In this document: one piece after another, positions 7,917 to 16,028 of the stretch | Layout: each line of letters opens with the position of its first letter | Position numbering within the stretch: position 1 is the first letter of the stretch | From: Synechococcus sp. 8F6 | GTDB taxonomy: Bacteria; Cyanobacteriota; Cyanobacteriia; PCC-6307; Cyanobiaceae | DNA length: 64,000 nucleotides | NCBI RefSeq assembly: GCF_002252665.1 | Contig: NZ_NQKZ01000008.1 | Location: 1 to 64,000, forward strand | Reading direction: 5' to 3' | The notes under the pieces: generated by a model | The model's input: the letters and a program-made list of their open reading frames with translations, nothing else | Database searches by the model: none | Told to the model about the DNA's origin: nothing | Program-made: the position numbers and the translations under genes

Positions 7917-8942
7917 TCAGGCGGCGGGGTCTGGGCTTTCGCGGCTGGGGCCATGGCCCCCCTCCAGCGCCTCGGCGCTGATCCCCTCCACCTCGCGCAG
8001 GTAGCGGGCCAGGCCATCGCTGTTGCCATGGGTGACGTACACCTGGCGGGCGCCGCTGTCGTTCACGCTGGCGATCAGGCCGGGCCAGTCGGCATGGTCG
8101 CTCATCACGAAGCCGCGCTCATAGCCCCGGCGGCGGCGGGCGCCGCGCACGGCCATCCAGCCGCTCACAAACGCCGTTTGCGGCAGCTTGAAGCGCTTCA
8201 TCCACGGCGAGCGGTGGGCTGAGGGCGGGGCGATCACCAGCCGGCCGGCCAGGGATTCGCCCCTGGCGATGGCGCTCACGGCCTGCGTGGGCGGCAGCAC
8301 CACACCGGCTTCGCGGTAGGCGGGCATCAGCGCCTCCACGGCGCCGTGCAGCAGCACCTCTTCCGTCACACCGATTCCGGCCAGCTCGGCCAGCAGCCGT
8401 TGGGCCTTGCCGAAGGCATAGGCAAACAGGAGCGAGGGGCGCTCCGGCGCCGCCCGCCACCACGCCAGGATCTCCCGGGCCACCGCGGCCCCGCTCTGCC
8501 AGCGGTAGATCGGCAGTCCGAAGGTAGCCTCGCTGATGAACACATCAGCCTGTACGGGTTCAAACGGCGTGCAGCTGGGGTCGGCGCAGCGTTTGTAGTC
8601 GCCGCTCACCAGCCAGCTCTCGCCGCCAGCCTCCAGACGGATCTGGGCGCTGCCGAGCACGTGGCCGGCGCTGTGAAACGACACCCTGGCGTCGCCGATG
8701 CGGTGCGCTTGGCCGTAGTCCACCGGGATCAGGTTGATGCTGGCTCCGAGCCGCTGCCGCAGGATCGCCTCGCTGGCGCCGATGGCCCAGTATTCGCGGC
8801 AGCCGGGCCGGGCGTGGTCGGCATGGGCATGGGTGATCAGGGCTCGGGGTACCGGCCGCCAGGGGTCGATCCAGGCCCCGGCCGCCCGGCAGTAGAGCCC
8901 CTGGGGGGTGAGCTCCAGCAGGCTGGCGGGGGGGAGAGGCAT
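7917..8942 (-). CDS. Ligase-associated MBL-fold DNA exonuclease
   Basis: A 341-residue metallo-beta-lactamase/beta-CASP type protein. The metal site THAHADHA (H38, H40, D42, H43) is followed by an HSAGHVLGSAQI block and a downstream SGDYK segment, typical of the exonuclease subfamily encoded with ATP-dependent ligases. It probably resects or trims DNA ends before sealing. The gene precedes the ligase by 2 bp and follows the aldo/keto reductase by 34 bp on the same strand, so it may be transcribed from the promoter upstream of that reductase. Confidence 0.88.
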   Translation of the reverse strand: MPLPPASLLELTPQGLYCRAAGAWIDPWRPVPRALITHAHADHARPGCREYWAIGASEAILRQRLGASINLIPVDYGQAHRIGDARVSFHSAGHVLGSAQIRLEAGGESWLVSGDYKRCADPSCTPFEPVQADVFISEATFGLPIYRWQSGAAVAREILAWWRAAPERPSLLFAYAFGKAQRLLAELAGIGVTEEVLLHGAVEALMPAYREAGVVLPPTQAVSAIARGESLAGRLVIAPPSAHRSPWMKRFKLPQTAFVSGWMAVRGARRRRGYERGFVMSDHADWPGLIASVNDSGARQVYVTHGNSDGLARYLREVEGISAEALEGGHGPSRESPDPAA

Positions 8943-8976
8943 GGGAACTGTCGGTTGATGCGGAGGGCTCCGGGGA

Positions 8977-9933
8977 TCAAGGTTCGTCCCAGAGGCTCTG
9001 CAGCGACCAGGGGCTGCCCGCCATCAGCCAGAACGATCCATCCACCAGGCGGAGGTGCTGATCAAGCTCGCTGATCCGCTCGAGATCGGCCGGCGTGAGT
9101 TCGATCTCTGCTGCCGCGAGGTTCTCGCGCAGCCGCGCTGGGCTCACCGACTTGGGAATGGTGGAGATGCCGCTCTGGAGCTGCCAGGCGATCAGCACCT
9201 GGGCGGGGCTGCAGCCATGCTCCGCGGCGATCGCGCTGATCAGCGGGTGCGTCAGCAGCTCGGGTTCATTCGCGCCCTTGAGGGCGGCTGGCCGGTCGCC
9301 AGAGCCCAGCGGTGAGTAGGCGGTGATGTGAACACCCTCGGCTGCGCAGTCGGCCAGCAAAGCCGGCTGTTGCAGCAGGGGGTGCCGTTCCACCTGATTC
9401 ACCTCCGGCCGGATCCGGCAGTGGCTCAGGAGATCGTGGAGCTTGTGGCTGGAGACATTGCTCACACCGATATGGCGGGTGAGCCCAGCCTCCAGGGCGC
9501 CTTCCATCCCCTCCCAGGTGGATCTGAGCGACCCCTGCGCCGGTGGTAGAAAATCTTCCCCGCTGGAGGGAAAGGCCACGCCGGACTTGATCGGCACCGG
9601 CCAGTGGATCAGGTAGAGATCCAGCCACGCCAGGCCCAGATCCCCAAGGGTGCGGCGCAGCGCCGGTTCGACGTTGTCGCGGCCATGGGCATTGCACCAG
9701 AGCTTGGAGGTGATCCACAGCTCCTCGCGCCTCACCTCGCCGGCATCGATGGCGCTGCGGATCGCCTCGCCCACCTCCGGCTCGTTGCCATAGACGCTGG
9801 CACAGTCGATGTGGCGGTAGCCCAGCCGGATGGCTTCCTGCACCGCAGCACCCACATCACCAGGAGCCGATTTCCAGGTGCCCAGTCCCAGCAGGGGCAT
9901 GCGGTCGCCATTGGCGAAGGCAATGGTGCGCAT
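8977..9933 (-). CDS. Aldo/keto reductase
   Basis: A 318-residue NADPH-dependent aldo/keto reductase with the complete tetrad: D43 and Y48 (HIDCASVYGN), K77 (WITSKLW) and H110 (LYLIHWPV). The (beta/alpha)8 barrel length is normal. The ATG at 9933 starts directly before the barrel; upstream in-frame sequence to 10038 is proline-rich and not conserved-looking. It is the first gene of the minus-strand run leading into the exonuclease and ligase, and diverges from the class I aldolase gene across a 159-bp promoter region. A physiological substrate cannot be deduced; carbonyl detoxification is a family-level guess. Confidence 0.9.
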   Translation of the reverse strand: MRTIAFANGDRMPLLGLGTWKSAPGDVGAAVQEAIRLGYRHIDCASVYGNEPEVGEAIRSAIDAGEVRREELWITSKLWCNAHGRDNVEPALRRTLGDLGLAWLDLYLIHWPVPIKSGVAFPSSGEDFLPPAQGSLRSTWEGMEGALEAGLTRHIGVSNVSSHKLHDLLSHCRIRPEVNQVERHPLLQQPALLADCAAEGVHITAYSPLGSGDRPAALKGANEPELLTHPLISAIAAEHGCSPAQVLIAWQLQSGISTIPKSVSPARLRENLAAAEIELTPADLERISELDQHLRLVDGSFWLMAGSPWSLQSLWDEP

Positions 9934-10092
9934 GGGTAGCCGGGGGAGTGAATGACCTGGCTCGGGCACCCTAGGCAGCGTGGCGACACGTGGCTTCCCT
10001 GCTCCGACCACCCCCCCTGCCTTTCCCCCCCAGTCCACCGTTGACGATGAGCGGCGGCCCGACTAGCCAGGGATCTCCCGCAGGCTGCCGCC

Positions 10093-11175
10093 ATGGCCCT
10101 GGATGATTTCCGCGATGAGCTCGCCGCCACCGCTGCGGCCCTGGCGGCCCCGGGCACGGGGCTGCTGGCGGCGGATGAATCCACCGGCACGATCGGCAAG
10201 CGCTTCGCGGCCATCGGCCTGGAGAACACCGAGGAGCATCGGCGTGCCTACCGCAGCCTGCTGGCCACTACCGCAGGCCTCAGCGACCACATCTCCGGCG
10301 TGATCCTCTACGAGGAAACCCTCTTTCAAGACAGCACCGCTGCGGCTGGCGGCGTGCCGCTCGTGGAGCTATTTCAGCGCCAGGGAATCGTGCCCGGCAT
10401 CAAGGTGGATCAGGGGGTGGAACCCCTGGCTGGTGGGGTGCCCGGCGAGAGCTGGTGCACCGGGCTCAAGGGCCTGGGGGAGCGCGCGGCCCGTTACTAC
10501 GCCCGTGGCGCGCGCTTCGCCAAGTGGCGCGCTGTGTTGCAGATCAGCGCCAGCGGCGCGCCATCGGAGCTGGCGGTGCGTGAGAACGCCTGGGGGCTGG
10601 CCCGCTACGCCCGCACGGTGCAGGAGCACGGCCTGGTGCCGATCGTGGAGCCTGAGATCTTGATGGATGGCGACCATGACATCACCACCACCGCCTCAGT
10701 GCAGGAGTGGGTTCTGCGCACCACCTACGAAGCCCTGGCGCTGAATGGTGTGTTTCTCGAGGGGAGCCTGCTCAAACCTTCGATGACCTGCCCAGGCGCC
10801 GACTGCCCCCGGCAGGCGAGTGCCGAGGAGGTGGGGGAATTCACCATGCGCACCCTCAGCCGCACCGTGCCTGCGGCGGTGCCGGCGATCCTGTTCCTCA
10901 GTGGCGGCCTCAGCGAGGAGGACGCCAGCCTCTGCCTCAACGCCATCAATCAGGTGGCGGCCCAGGAGGGCGCCCCCTGGCACTTGGGCTTCTCCTACGG
11001 TCGCGCCCTGCAGCATTCCTGCCTCAAGCACTGGGGCGGCACGGATCGGGCGGCCGGCCAGGCGGCTCCGTTGGCCCGGGCCCGCGCCAACGGAGCCGCC
11101 AGCCGCGGCGCCTACGAGCCCGGCAGCGAGCCCTCCGACGACACCAGCTTGTTTGTGGCCAACTACAGCTACTGA
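10093..11175 (+). CDS. fda: Fructose-bisphosphate aldolase, class I
   Basis: A 360-residue Schiff-base aldolase interconverting fructose 1,6-bisphosphate and dihydroxyacetone phosphate plus glyceraldehyde 3-phosphate in glycolysis/Calvin-cycle metabolism. The N-terminus carries LLAADESTGTIGKRF, characteristic of class I enzymes, and the Schiff-base Lys lies in EGSLLKPSM (about K228). The C-terminus ends in a Tyr (NYSY), like the catalytic C-terminal Tyr of eukaryotic class I aldolases. Cyanobacteria usually also carry a class II enzyme; it is not in this window. The start is an ATG directly after a short leader. Confidence 0.93.
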   Translation: MALDDFRDELAATAAALAAPGTGLLAADESTGTIGKRFAAIGLENTEEHRRAYRSLLATTAGLSDHISGVILYEETLFQDSTAAAGGVPLVELFQRQGIVPGIKVDQGVEPLAGGVPGESWCTGLKGLGERAARYYARGARFAKWRAVLQISASGAPSELAVRENAWGLARYARTVQEHGLVPIVEPEILMDGDHDITTTASVQEWVLRTTYEALALNGVFLEGSLLKPSMTCPGADCPRQASAEEVGEFTMRTLSRTVPAAVPAILFLSGGLSEEDASLCLNAINQVAAQEGAPWHLGFSYGRALQHSCLKHWGGTDRAAGQAAPLARARANGAASRGAYEPGSEPSDDTSLFVANYSY

Positions 11176-11191
11176 CTCAGGGGCGGTGGGT

Positions 11192-12145
11192 TCAGCGGCT
11201 CATCGCCAGCATCCGCTCGATCGGCGCCAGGGCCTTGAGCCGTAGCTCCTCGTCCAGCACGATTTCCGGTGCCATGTCGTGCAGGCACTGCCACACCTTC
11301 TCCAGGGTGTTGAGGCGCATGTAGGGGCAGGCGTTGCAGCTGCAGCCGTCGGCGCCGGGCACCTCAAAAAAGTGCTTGTGGGGCAGCTTCAGCCGCATCT
11401 GATGCAGGATGCCGGGCTCGGTGAGCACGATGAAACTGGTGGCGGGGCTGGCCTCGGCGCGGCGCAGCAGGCCGCTGGTGGAGCCGATGAAATCCGCCAG
11501 ATCCAGCAGGTGCTGCTGGCATTCGGGGTGGGCCAGCACCTCGGCTTGCGGATGCTCGAGCTTGAGCTGCAGCAGGGCCTGCTCGCTGAAGGCCACGTGC
11601 ACCTGGCAGCTGCCGGGCCAGAGGGTGAGCTCCCGGCCGCTCTGGGCCTGCACCCAGCGGCCGAGGTTCTCGTCGGGGGCGAACAGGATCGGCCGATCGG
11701 CGGGCAGTTGCTGCACCAGATCCACCGCATTGCTGCTGGTGCAGATCAGGTCGCTGTGGGCTTTCACCGCTGCCGAGCAGTTGATGTAGCTCACGGCGAT
11801 GTGGTCGGGATGTTGCGCTCGGAAGCGGGCGAAGGCGTCGGCCGGGCAGGTGTCGGCCAGGGAACAGCCGGCCTCCAGATCCGGCAGCAGCACCGTTTTT
11901 GAAGGATTGAGGATCTTGGCCGTTTCGGCCATGAAGTGCACGCCGCAGAACACGATCACATCGGCCTCTGTGGCAGCTGCCTTGCGGGAGAGCTCCAGGG
12001 AATCGCCGATGAAGTCGGCGATGTCCTGGATGGCCTCGTCCTGGTAGTAGTGCGCCAGGATCACGGCGTTGCGCTGGCGCTTGAGCTCGGCGATCGCCGC
12101 GGGCAGGTCGACGGCTGGTGTGTGCTGGATGGCGGCGAAAACCAA
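11192..12145 (-). CDS. nadA: Quinolinate synthase
   Basis: NadA condenses iminoaspartate with dihydroxyacetone phosphate to quinolinate in NAD biosynthesis, using a [4Fe-4S] cluster. The three expected ligand Cys sit in [16 protein letters not shown] and CNACPYM, and the triplicated fold motifs (AHYYQ, TSSNA, GSTSGL) are present. A TTG start at 12145 gives 317 residues and matches the usual family N-terminus (FAAIQ followed by about ten residues before the AIAELKR helix). An ATG at 12202 would add 19 residues but would overlap the start of the divergent phosphoesterase gene by 10 bp, so TTG is preferred. It converges with the aldolase gene. Confidence 0.92.
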   Translation of the reverse strand: MVFAAIQHTPAVDLPAAIAELKRQRNAVILAHYYQDEAIQDIADFIGDSLELSRKAAATEADVIVFCGVHFMAETAKILNPSKTVLLPDLEAGCSLADTCPADAFARFRAQHPDHIAVSYINCSAAVKAHSDLICTSSNAVDLVQQLPADRPILFAPDENLGRWVQAQSGRELTLWPGSCQVHVAFSEQALLQLKLEHPQAEVLAHPECQQHLLDLADFIGSTSGLLRRAEASPATSFIVLTEPGILHQMRLKLPHKHFFEVPGADGCSCNACPYMRLNTLEKVWQCLHDMAPEIVLDEELRLKALAPIERMLAMSR

Positions 12146-12192
12146 CCCGGGCCCCCAACTGATGCAGGATGGCCTCAGCCTAGGCAGCGGAG

Positions 12193-13083
12193 ATGGCGGC
12201 ACCCGGCGGGGGGAAAACGCTCCGCATCGCCATTGCCGGTGATCTGCACGGGGCCTGGGACCACACCGATCACGCTCTGCTGGCGACGCTTGCTCCGGAT
12301 GCCCTGCTGGTGGTGGGCGACCTCAGCGATGGCCAGCAGCGGATCCCGGCACTGCTGCGCCAGCTGCCGCTGCCGGTGGCCTGCATCCTTGGCAACCACG
12401 ACGCCGGCAAGGACGCCTCCGGCCGCACCCTGCAGCGCCAGATGGACCTGCTGGGCGACGTGCACTGCGGCTGGCGGCTGCGGGCCCTCAGCCCGCCGGG
12501 TCTGGCCGTGGTGGGGGGCCGGCCTGGCACGGCCGGTGGCGGCTACAACCTCTCCCGGGCAGTGCAGGCGGCTTGCGGGCCGGTGAGCCTGCAGGAGTCG
12601 GCGGACCGGATCACGGCCGCCGCCGCCGCCGCTCCCGCCGACTGGCCCCTGGTGCTCCTGGGCCACAGCGGCCCTTCCGGCCTCGGTAGCGACGCCGCCT
12701 CCCCCTGCGGCCGCGACTGGAAGCCCCCCGCCTGTGACTGGGGCGACCTCGACCTCTCCCTGGCGATCCAGCAGATCCGCCGCCGCCGCTCCGTGCCCCT
12801 GGTGGTGTTCGGCCACATGCACCATGCGCTCAGGCGGGGGCAGGGGGCGCGCCAGAGCTTCTGCCGCGACCGGGCCGGCACCGCCTACCTCAACACCGCC
12901 TGCGTGCCCCGTCACGGCACCGACGGCGCCGGCCAGGCCCTGCGCCACTTCAGCTGGGTGGAGCTGGTGGGGCAGGAGCTGCGCAGCGCCAGTCACCGCT
13001 GGTATGGCCTGGGCGGTGAACTGCTGTACGAGGAGCGGCTCTGGCAGGCCCCCAGCCAAGCCGCCCAGCTGGCACCGTGCTGA
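12193..13083 (+). CDS. Metallophosphoesterase (TIGR04168-like cyanobacterial family)
   Basis: A 296-residue calcineurin-like phosphoesterase with all dinuclear metal motifs in order: GDLHG, GDLSD, GNHD, GHSG and GHMH. The length and the insertion between GNHD and GHSG match a family seen mainly in cyanobacteria and plastids. It is not the PdeM phosphoesterase usually found in ligase-associated clusters, which is shorter and lacks this insertion. It diverges from nadA and is followed 14 bp later by a glycosyltransferase-like gene, probably in one transcript. The substrate is unknown. Confidence 0.82.
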   Translation: MAAPGGGKTLRIAIAGDLHGAWDHTDHALLATLAPDALLVVGDLSDGQQRIPALLRQLPLPVACILGNHDAGKDASGRTLQRQMDLLGDVHCGWRLRALSPPGLAVVGGRPGTAGGGYNLSRAVQAACGPVSLQESADRITAAAAAAPADWPLVLLGHSGPSGLGSDAASPCGRDWKPPACDWGDLDLSLAIQQIRRRRSVPLVVFGHMHHALRRGQGARQSFCRDRAGTAYLNTACVPRHGTDGAGQALRHFSWVELVGQELRSASHRWYGLGGELLYEERLWQAPSQAAQLAPC

Positions 13084-13097
13084 TCCTGCGCTGACCC

Positions 13098-14177
13098 ATG
13101 CTGATCGTTGCCTGCATCAGCGCCCATGGCTTCGGCCATGGCTCCCGCACCGCCGCCGTGCTCACGGCCCTGCATCAGCGGCAACCCAGCTGGCGGCTGG
13201 TGCTGTCCACGGCGTTGCCCGAAACCTTTCTGCGCACGGCCCTGGGGCCGGTGCCGTTTGAACGTCGCCCCTGCCGCTGGGATGTGGGCGTGGTGCAGGC
13301 CGATGCCCTGGGCGCGGATCCGGAGGCCACCCTGGCGGCCCTGACGGCCCTCGATGCCCAGCTGCCCGAGCAGTGGGCCGCTGAAGCGACCTGGCTGCTG
13401 GCCCAGGGGCAGCCGCTGCTGGTGTTGGGGGATGTGCCGCCGGCTGCCGCCGAGCTGGCCCGGCGGGTGGGTGCCCCGCTGATCTGGTTGGCCAGCTTCG
13501 GCTGGGAGGCCATCTACAGCCCGATGGGGCCGGCATTTCAAACCTGGGCCCGCCGCAGCCTGGAGGCCTACCGCCAGGGCGATCTGCTGCTGCGCTGCCC
13601 CCTGGCCATGCCGATGGACTGGGACATCCCTGAGGTGGAGGTCGGGTTAACGGCCGGCCAGCCCAGGCTCGACCCTGCGGCCCTGGCCCAGCAGCTGGGC
13701 CTGCCGTCTGAACGAGAGCGTTGCGTGTTGATCAGCTTCGGTGGGCTGGGCCTGAACCTGGCTGCGGAGCTGCTCGGTCGCTGGCCCGACCATGTGTTCA
13801 TCTCCTCCGATCCCTCGCTGGCTGAGGCCCCCAATGCCCGGCTGTTGCCCCCAGGCGTGCGGCCCCTGGAGGTGATGGGGCTGTGCGGGCGGCTGCTCAC
13901 CAAACCGGGCTACAGCTCCTTTTGTGAAGCCCTGAGTGCCGGTGTGGGGGTGCACCTGGTGCATCGCGACGGCTTTGCCGAGGCCCCGGTGCTCGAGGCG
14001 GCCCTGGTGCGCCATGGCTGGCACCGCCTGCTCAGCCAGGAGCAGGCCCGCAGCGGCGACTGGCAACTGGATCAGCCGTTGTTGCCGCCCCAGGGAGCCC
14101 CCCTGGCTGCCGATGGCAACGTCCAGGCGGCCCAGGCCATCGAGACCTTTGTGACCCAGCAATTCGCCCCGGCCTAG
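13098..14177 (+). CDS. UGT/MurG-like GT-B glycosyltransferase family protein
   Basis: A 359-residue protein with a GT-B type layout: an N-terminal ISAHGFGHGSRT loop resembling the Gly-rich acceptor-binding loop of MurG-like enzymes, and a C-terminal nucleotide-sugar half with LISFGGLGLN and KPGYSSFCEALSAGV segments. It resembles the glycosyltransferase-like domain at the N-terminus of plant L-arabinokinases. No signal peptide is visible, so it is probably cytosolic. It follows the metallophosphoesterase by 14 bp. The sugar donor and acceptor cannot be assigned. Confidence 0.7.
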   Translation: MLIVACISAHGFGHGSRTAAVLTALHQRQPSWRLVLSTALPETFLRTALGPVPFERRPCRWDVGVVQADALGADPEATLAALTALDAQLPEQWAAEATWLLAQGQPLLVLGDVPPAAAELARRVGAPLIWLASFGWEAIYSPMGPAFQTWARRSLEAYRQGDLLLRCPLAMPMDWDIPEVEVGLTAGQPRLDPAALAQQLGLPSERERCVLISFGGLGLNLAAELLGRWPDHVFISSDPSLAEAPNARLLPPGVRPLEVMGLCGRLLTKPGYSSFCEALSAGVGVHLVHRDGFAEAPVLEAALVRHGWHRLLSQEQARSGDWQLDQPLLPPQGAPLAADGNVQAAQAIETFVTQQFAPA

Positions 14178-14373
14178 CGGCTCACTGGCGCCAAAGATCA
14201 GTTGTGTTTTGACGACAAAGGCTTGGCGCAGGAAGTGATCTGAACCGTTCACGGTGATTGTTGACACCAATGGACACTTGTGTGATTGGCACTAATGTTC
14301 TCGATTTGCGCGAATTGGTAGGCAAATTGACGCGAACAATAATTGTTTCGTTTTTCGAGTTTTTGCCGCCTGG
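14178..14373. promoter_or_regulatory. AT-rich upstream region of the muramidase gene with an inverted repeat
   Basis: This 196-bp spacer is markedly richer in A and T than its surroundings. It includes a TTGACA hexamer near 14263 and a near-perfect inverted repeat AACAATAATTGTT at 14335-14347, just upstream of the muramidase start. The layout fits a promoter with an operator, but no matched -10 element is obvious and no regulator is suggested by the motif. Confidence 0.35.
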
Positions 14374-15174
14374 ATGCGGTTTTGCCGTCTGATTCGCTCC
14401 GGTATGACCTTGCCTTGCTCCAGCTCCCGTTCAGCTCGCTCTGTTCAAGTCGGTTTGGCCGGGCTGGCCCTCCTGGCCCTGATCGCTCCCGGGGTTCGGG
14501 CCGCTGAGGATCCGGCTGCTCCAGTGCTGATCCAGGCCCATCCCCACACGGCGATGGCGCTGCCCCTGCCGCCGCCGCCGCCGCGCATCTTCGCGATCAC
14601 GCCTGAGCGCCGGGCGTTGCTCAACACCATTCGCTTCGCCGAGGGCACCTGGGCCAATGGCGACGACGTTGGCTATCGCATCATGTTTGGCGGCGGCCTG
14701 ATGCCGTCGCTCGAGCGCCACCCCGATCGGGTGGTGCGCACGGCCCGTTACGCCAGTGCGGCCGCTGGAGCCTACCAGTTCATGCCCTTCACCTGGAACA
14801 TGGTTTCGCGTTCCTTGGGAATCGCGGCCTTTGGCCCCCAGGTTCAAGACCAGGGCGCCATCTACCTAATCCAGCGTCGTGGTGCCCTGGCCCTAGCTGA
14901 TCAAGGCGTGTTCTCGCCGCTGCTGGCGGCCAAATTGGCCCCCGAGTGGGCCAGCTTCCCCACCCTCGCCGGCCGCAGCTTCTACGGCCAGCCGGTGAAG
15001 CGCTTCCACGACCTCAAGCGTTTCTACGACGACAACCTGGGGCGCCTGCGCGGCCAGCTCACGGTTGCTGCCGCTGAACCGCCGAAACCGGCCTGCACCC
15101 CGGCGACCTCGTTGCGCTGTCAGCTCGAGAGCCTCGAGCGACTCGGGCCCAGAAGCCGCACCAGCTCACTCTGA
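14374..15174 (+). CDS. Secreted muramidase, GH104 (lambda endolysin-type) family
   Basis: A 266-residue protein with a Sec-type signal (hydrophobic VGLAGLALLALIAPGV ending VRAAED, about residues 25-45), a Pro-rich linker, and a lytic muramidase domain. The domain has the catalytic-Glu motif IRFAEGTW, a GGGL segment and SAAAGAYQFMPFTW, close to the phage lambda endolysin/GH104 pattern. It probably cleaves peptidoglycan in the periplasm. An AT-rich promoter-like region precedes it, and its 3' end overlaps the converging psb32 gene by 9 bp. No holin or other phage gene lies nearby, so it looks like a domesticated cell-wall enzyme. Confidence 0.8.
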   Translation: MRFCRLIRSGMTLPCSSSRSARSVQVGLAGLALLALIAPGVRAAEDPAAPVLIQAHPHTAMALPLPPPPPRIFAITPERRALLNTIRFAEGTWANGDDVGYRIMFGGGLMPSLERHPDRVVRTARYASAAAGAYQFMPFTWNMVSRSLGIAAFGPQVQDQGAIYLIQRRGALALADQGVFSPLLAAKLAPEWASFPTLAGRSFYGQPVKRFHDLKRFYDDNLGRLRGQLTVAAAEPPKPACTPATSLRCQLESLERLGPRSRTSSL

Positions 15175-15981
15175 GTCCCGCAGCCGGGCCTTTCCCACGG
15201 TGGCTCCGGCGATCAGGTAGGCAGCGAGCGCTGCCCCCAGGAAGGCCAGGGTGTTGCGGGCCACCGGCAGCAGATCGCTGGTGCGCGTCACGATCGGCCC
15301 CAGCCCCAGGGCACCAAACAGGATCAGCCACAGGGGCGAGAGCAGCAGCACCCAGGCCCATTCCACTTTGCGCCCCTCTTTGCGGGGATAGGCGGCGAAG
15401 CCCACCACCAGGCCCCCCAGCACCGAGGTGGAGAGGGTGAGCAGCCACTGCTCCCGCGGCAGACCCGGCACCACCTGGCAGCCGCCCTGCACCAGGCAGG
15501 TTTCCACCGCCGTCAGCGCATCGACGATCGCCGCATCCTGGCCGTTGTCGCGCACGTAGTACTGGTTGCCGTAGCGGGTTTGCAGCTCCACCCAGTAGGT
15601 GCGCGGCATCAGCGCAAACAGGGCATCGCCCACGTTGAAGTTGAGCAGGTTGCCGCCGCGCTCGTCGGCCACCAGCAGCAGGCTGCGCTCATCAAGCTCC
15701 CAGAAGCTCTTCACCGCCTGGCCTGGGGTGCGGTCGTACTGGGTGAGCACCCGCAGTTTCCAGCCGGTATCGGCCTCGAAGCGGGTGAGATTTTCTTCCA
15801 GGCTGATGCGCTGACCATCGGTGAGGGCCTTGGCCAGGTCGATCACCGGGGTGGGGTGGTCGGGTAGGAGGTCGGGGTTGTCGTAGGCCTGGGCTGGAGC
15901 GATACCCACACCCAGCCAGCAGGTCAGAACCAGCAGCAGCGACACCAGCGCAGGCAGCACGGCGTTCCAAGCGCGACCCAT
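15166..15981 (-). CDS. psb32: TPM-domain protein, Psb32-like photosystem II repair factor
   Basis: A 271-residue protein with an N-terminal signal/membrane segment (about 8-33, ending in AQA), a TPM (DUF477) domain (about 40-170) and one to two C-terminal membrane segments (about 180-265). This is the architecture of cyanobacterial Psb32 and plant TLP18.3, which protect or speed repair of photosystem II and face the thylakoid lumen. The start is an ATG. It converges with the muramidase gene. Assignment rests on layout and length. Confidence 0.75.
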   Translation of the reverse strand: MGRAWNAVLPALVSLLLVLTCWLGVGIAPAQAYDNPDLLPDHPTPVIDLAKALTDGQRISLEENLTRFEADTGWKLRVLTQYDRTPGQAVKSFWELDERSLLLVADERGGNLLNFNVGDALFALMPRTYWVELQTRYGNQYYVRDNGQDAAIVDALTAVETCLVQGGCQVVPGLPREQWLLTLSTSVLGGLVVGFAAYPRKEGRKVEWAWVLLLSPLWLILFGALGLGPIVTRTSDLLPVARNTLAFLGAALAAYLIAGATVGKARLRDSE

Positions 15982-16028
15982 TCACCGGCCTCAGCGAAGA
16001 TGCATTCTCCCTGAGCAGGCGTCTGAGC

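Noticed and set aside
12193-13083. PdeM of the ligase-associated cluster
   Set aside because: The protein is longer, has the large insertion of the TIGR04168-like family, lies on the opposite strand and is separated by nadA and the aldolase gene.
14374-15174. Prophage remnant
   Set aside because: Only the muramidase domain is phage-like; no integrase, holin, terminase or tail gene surrounds it.
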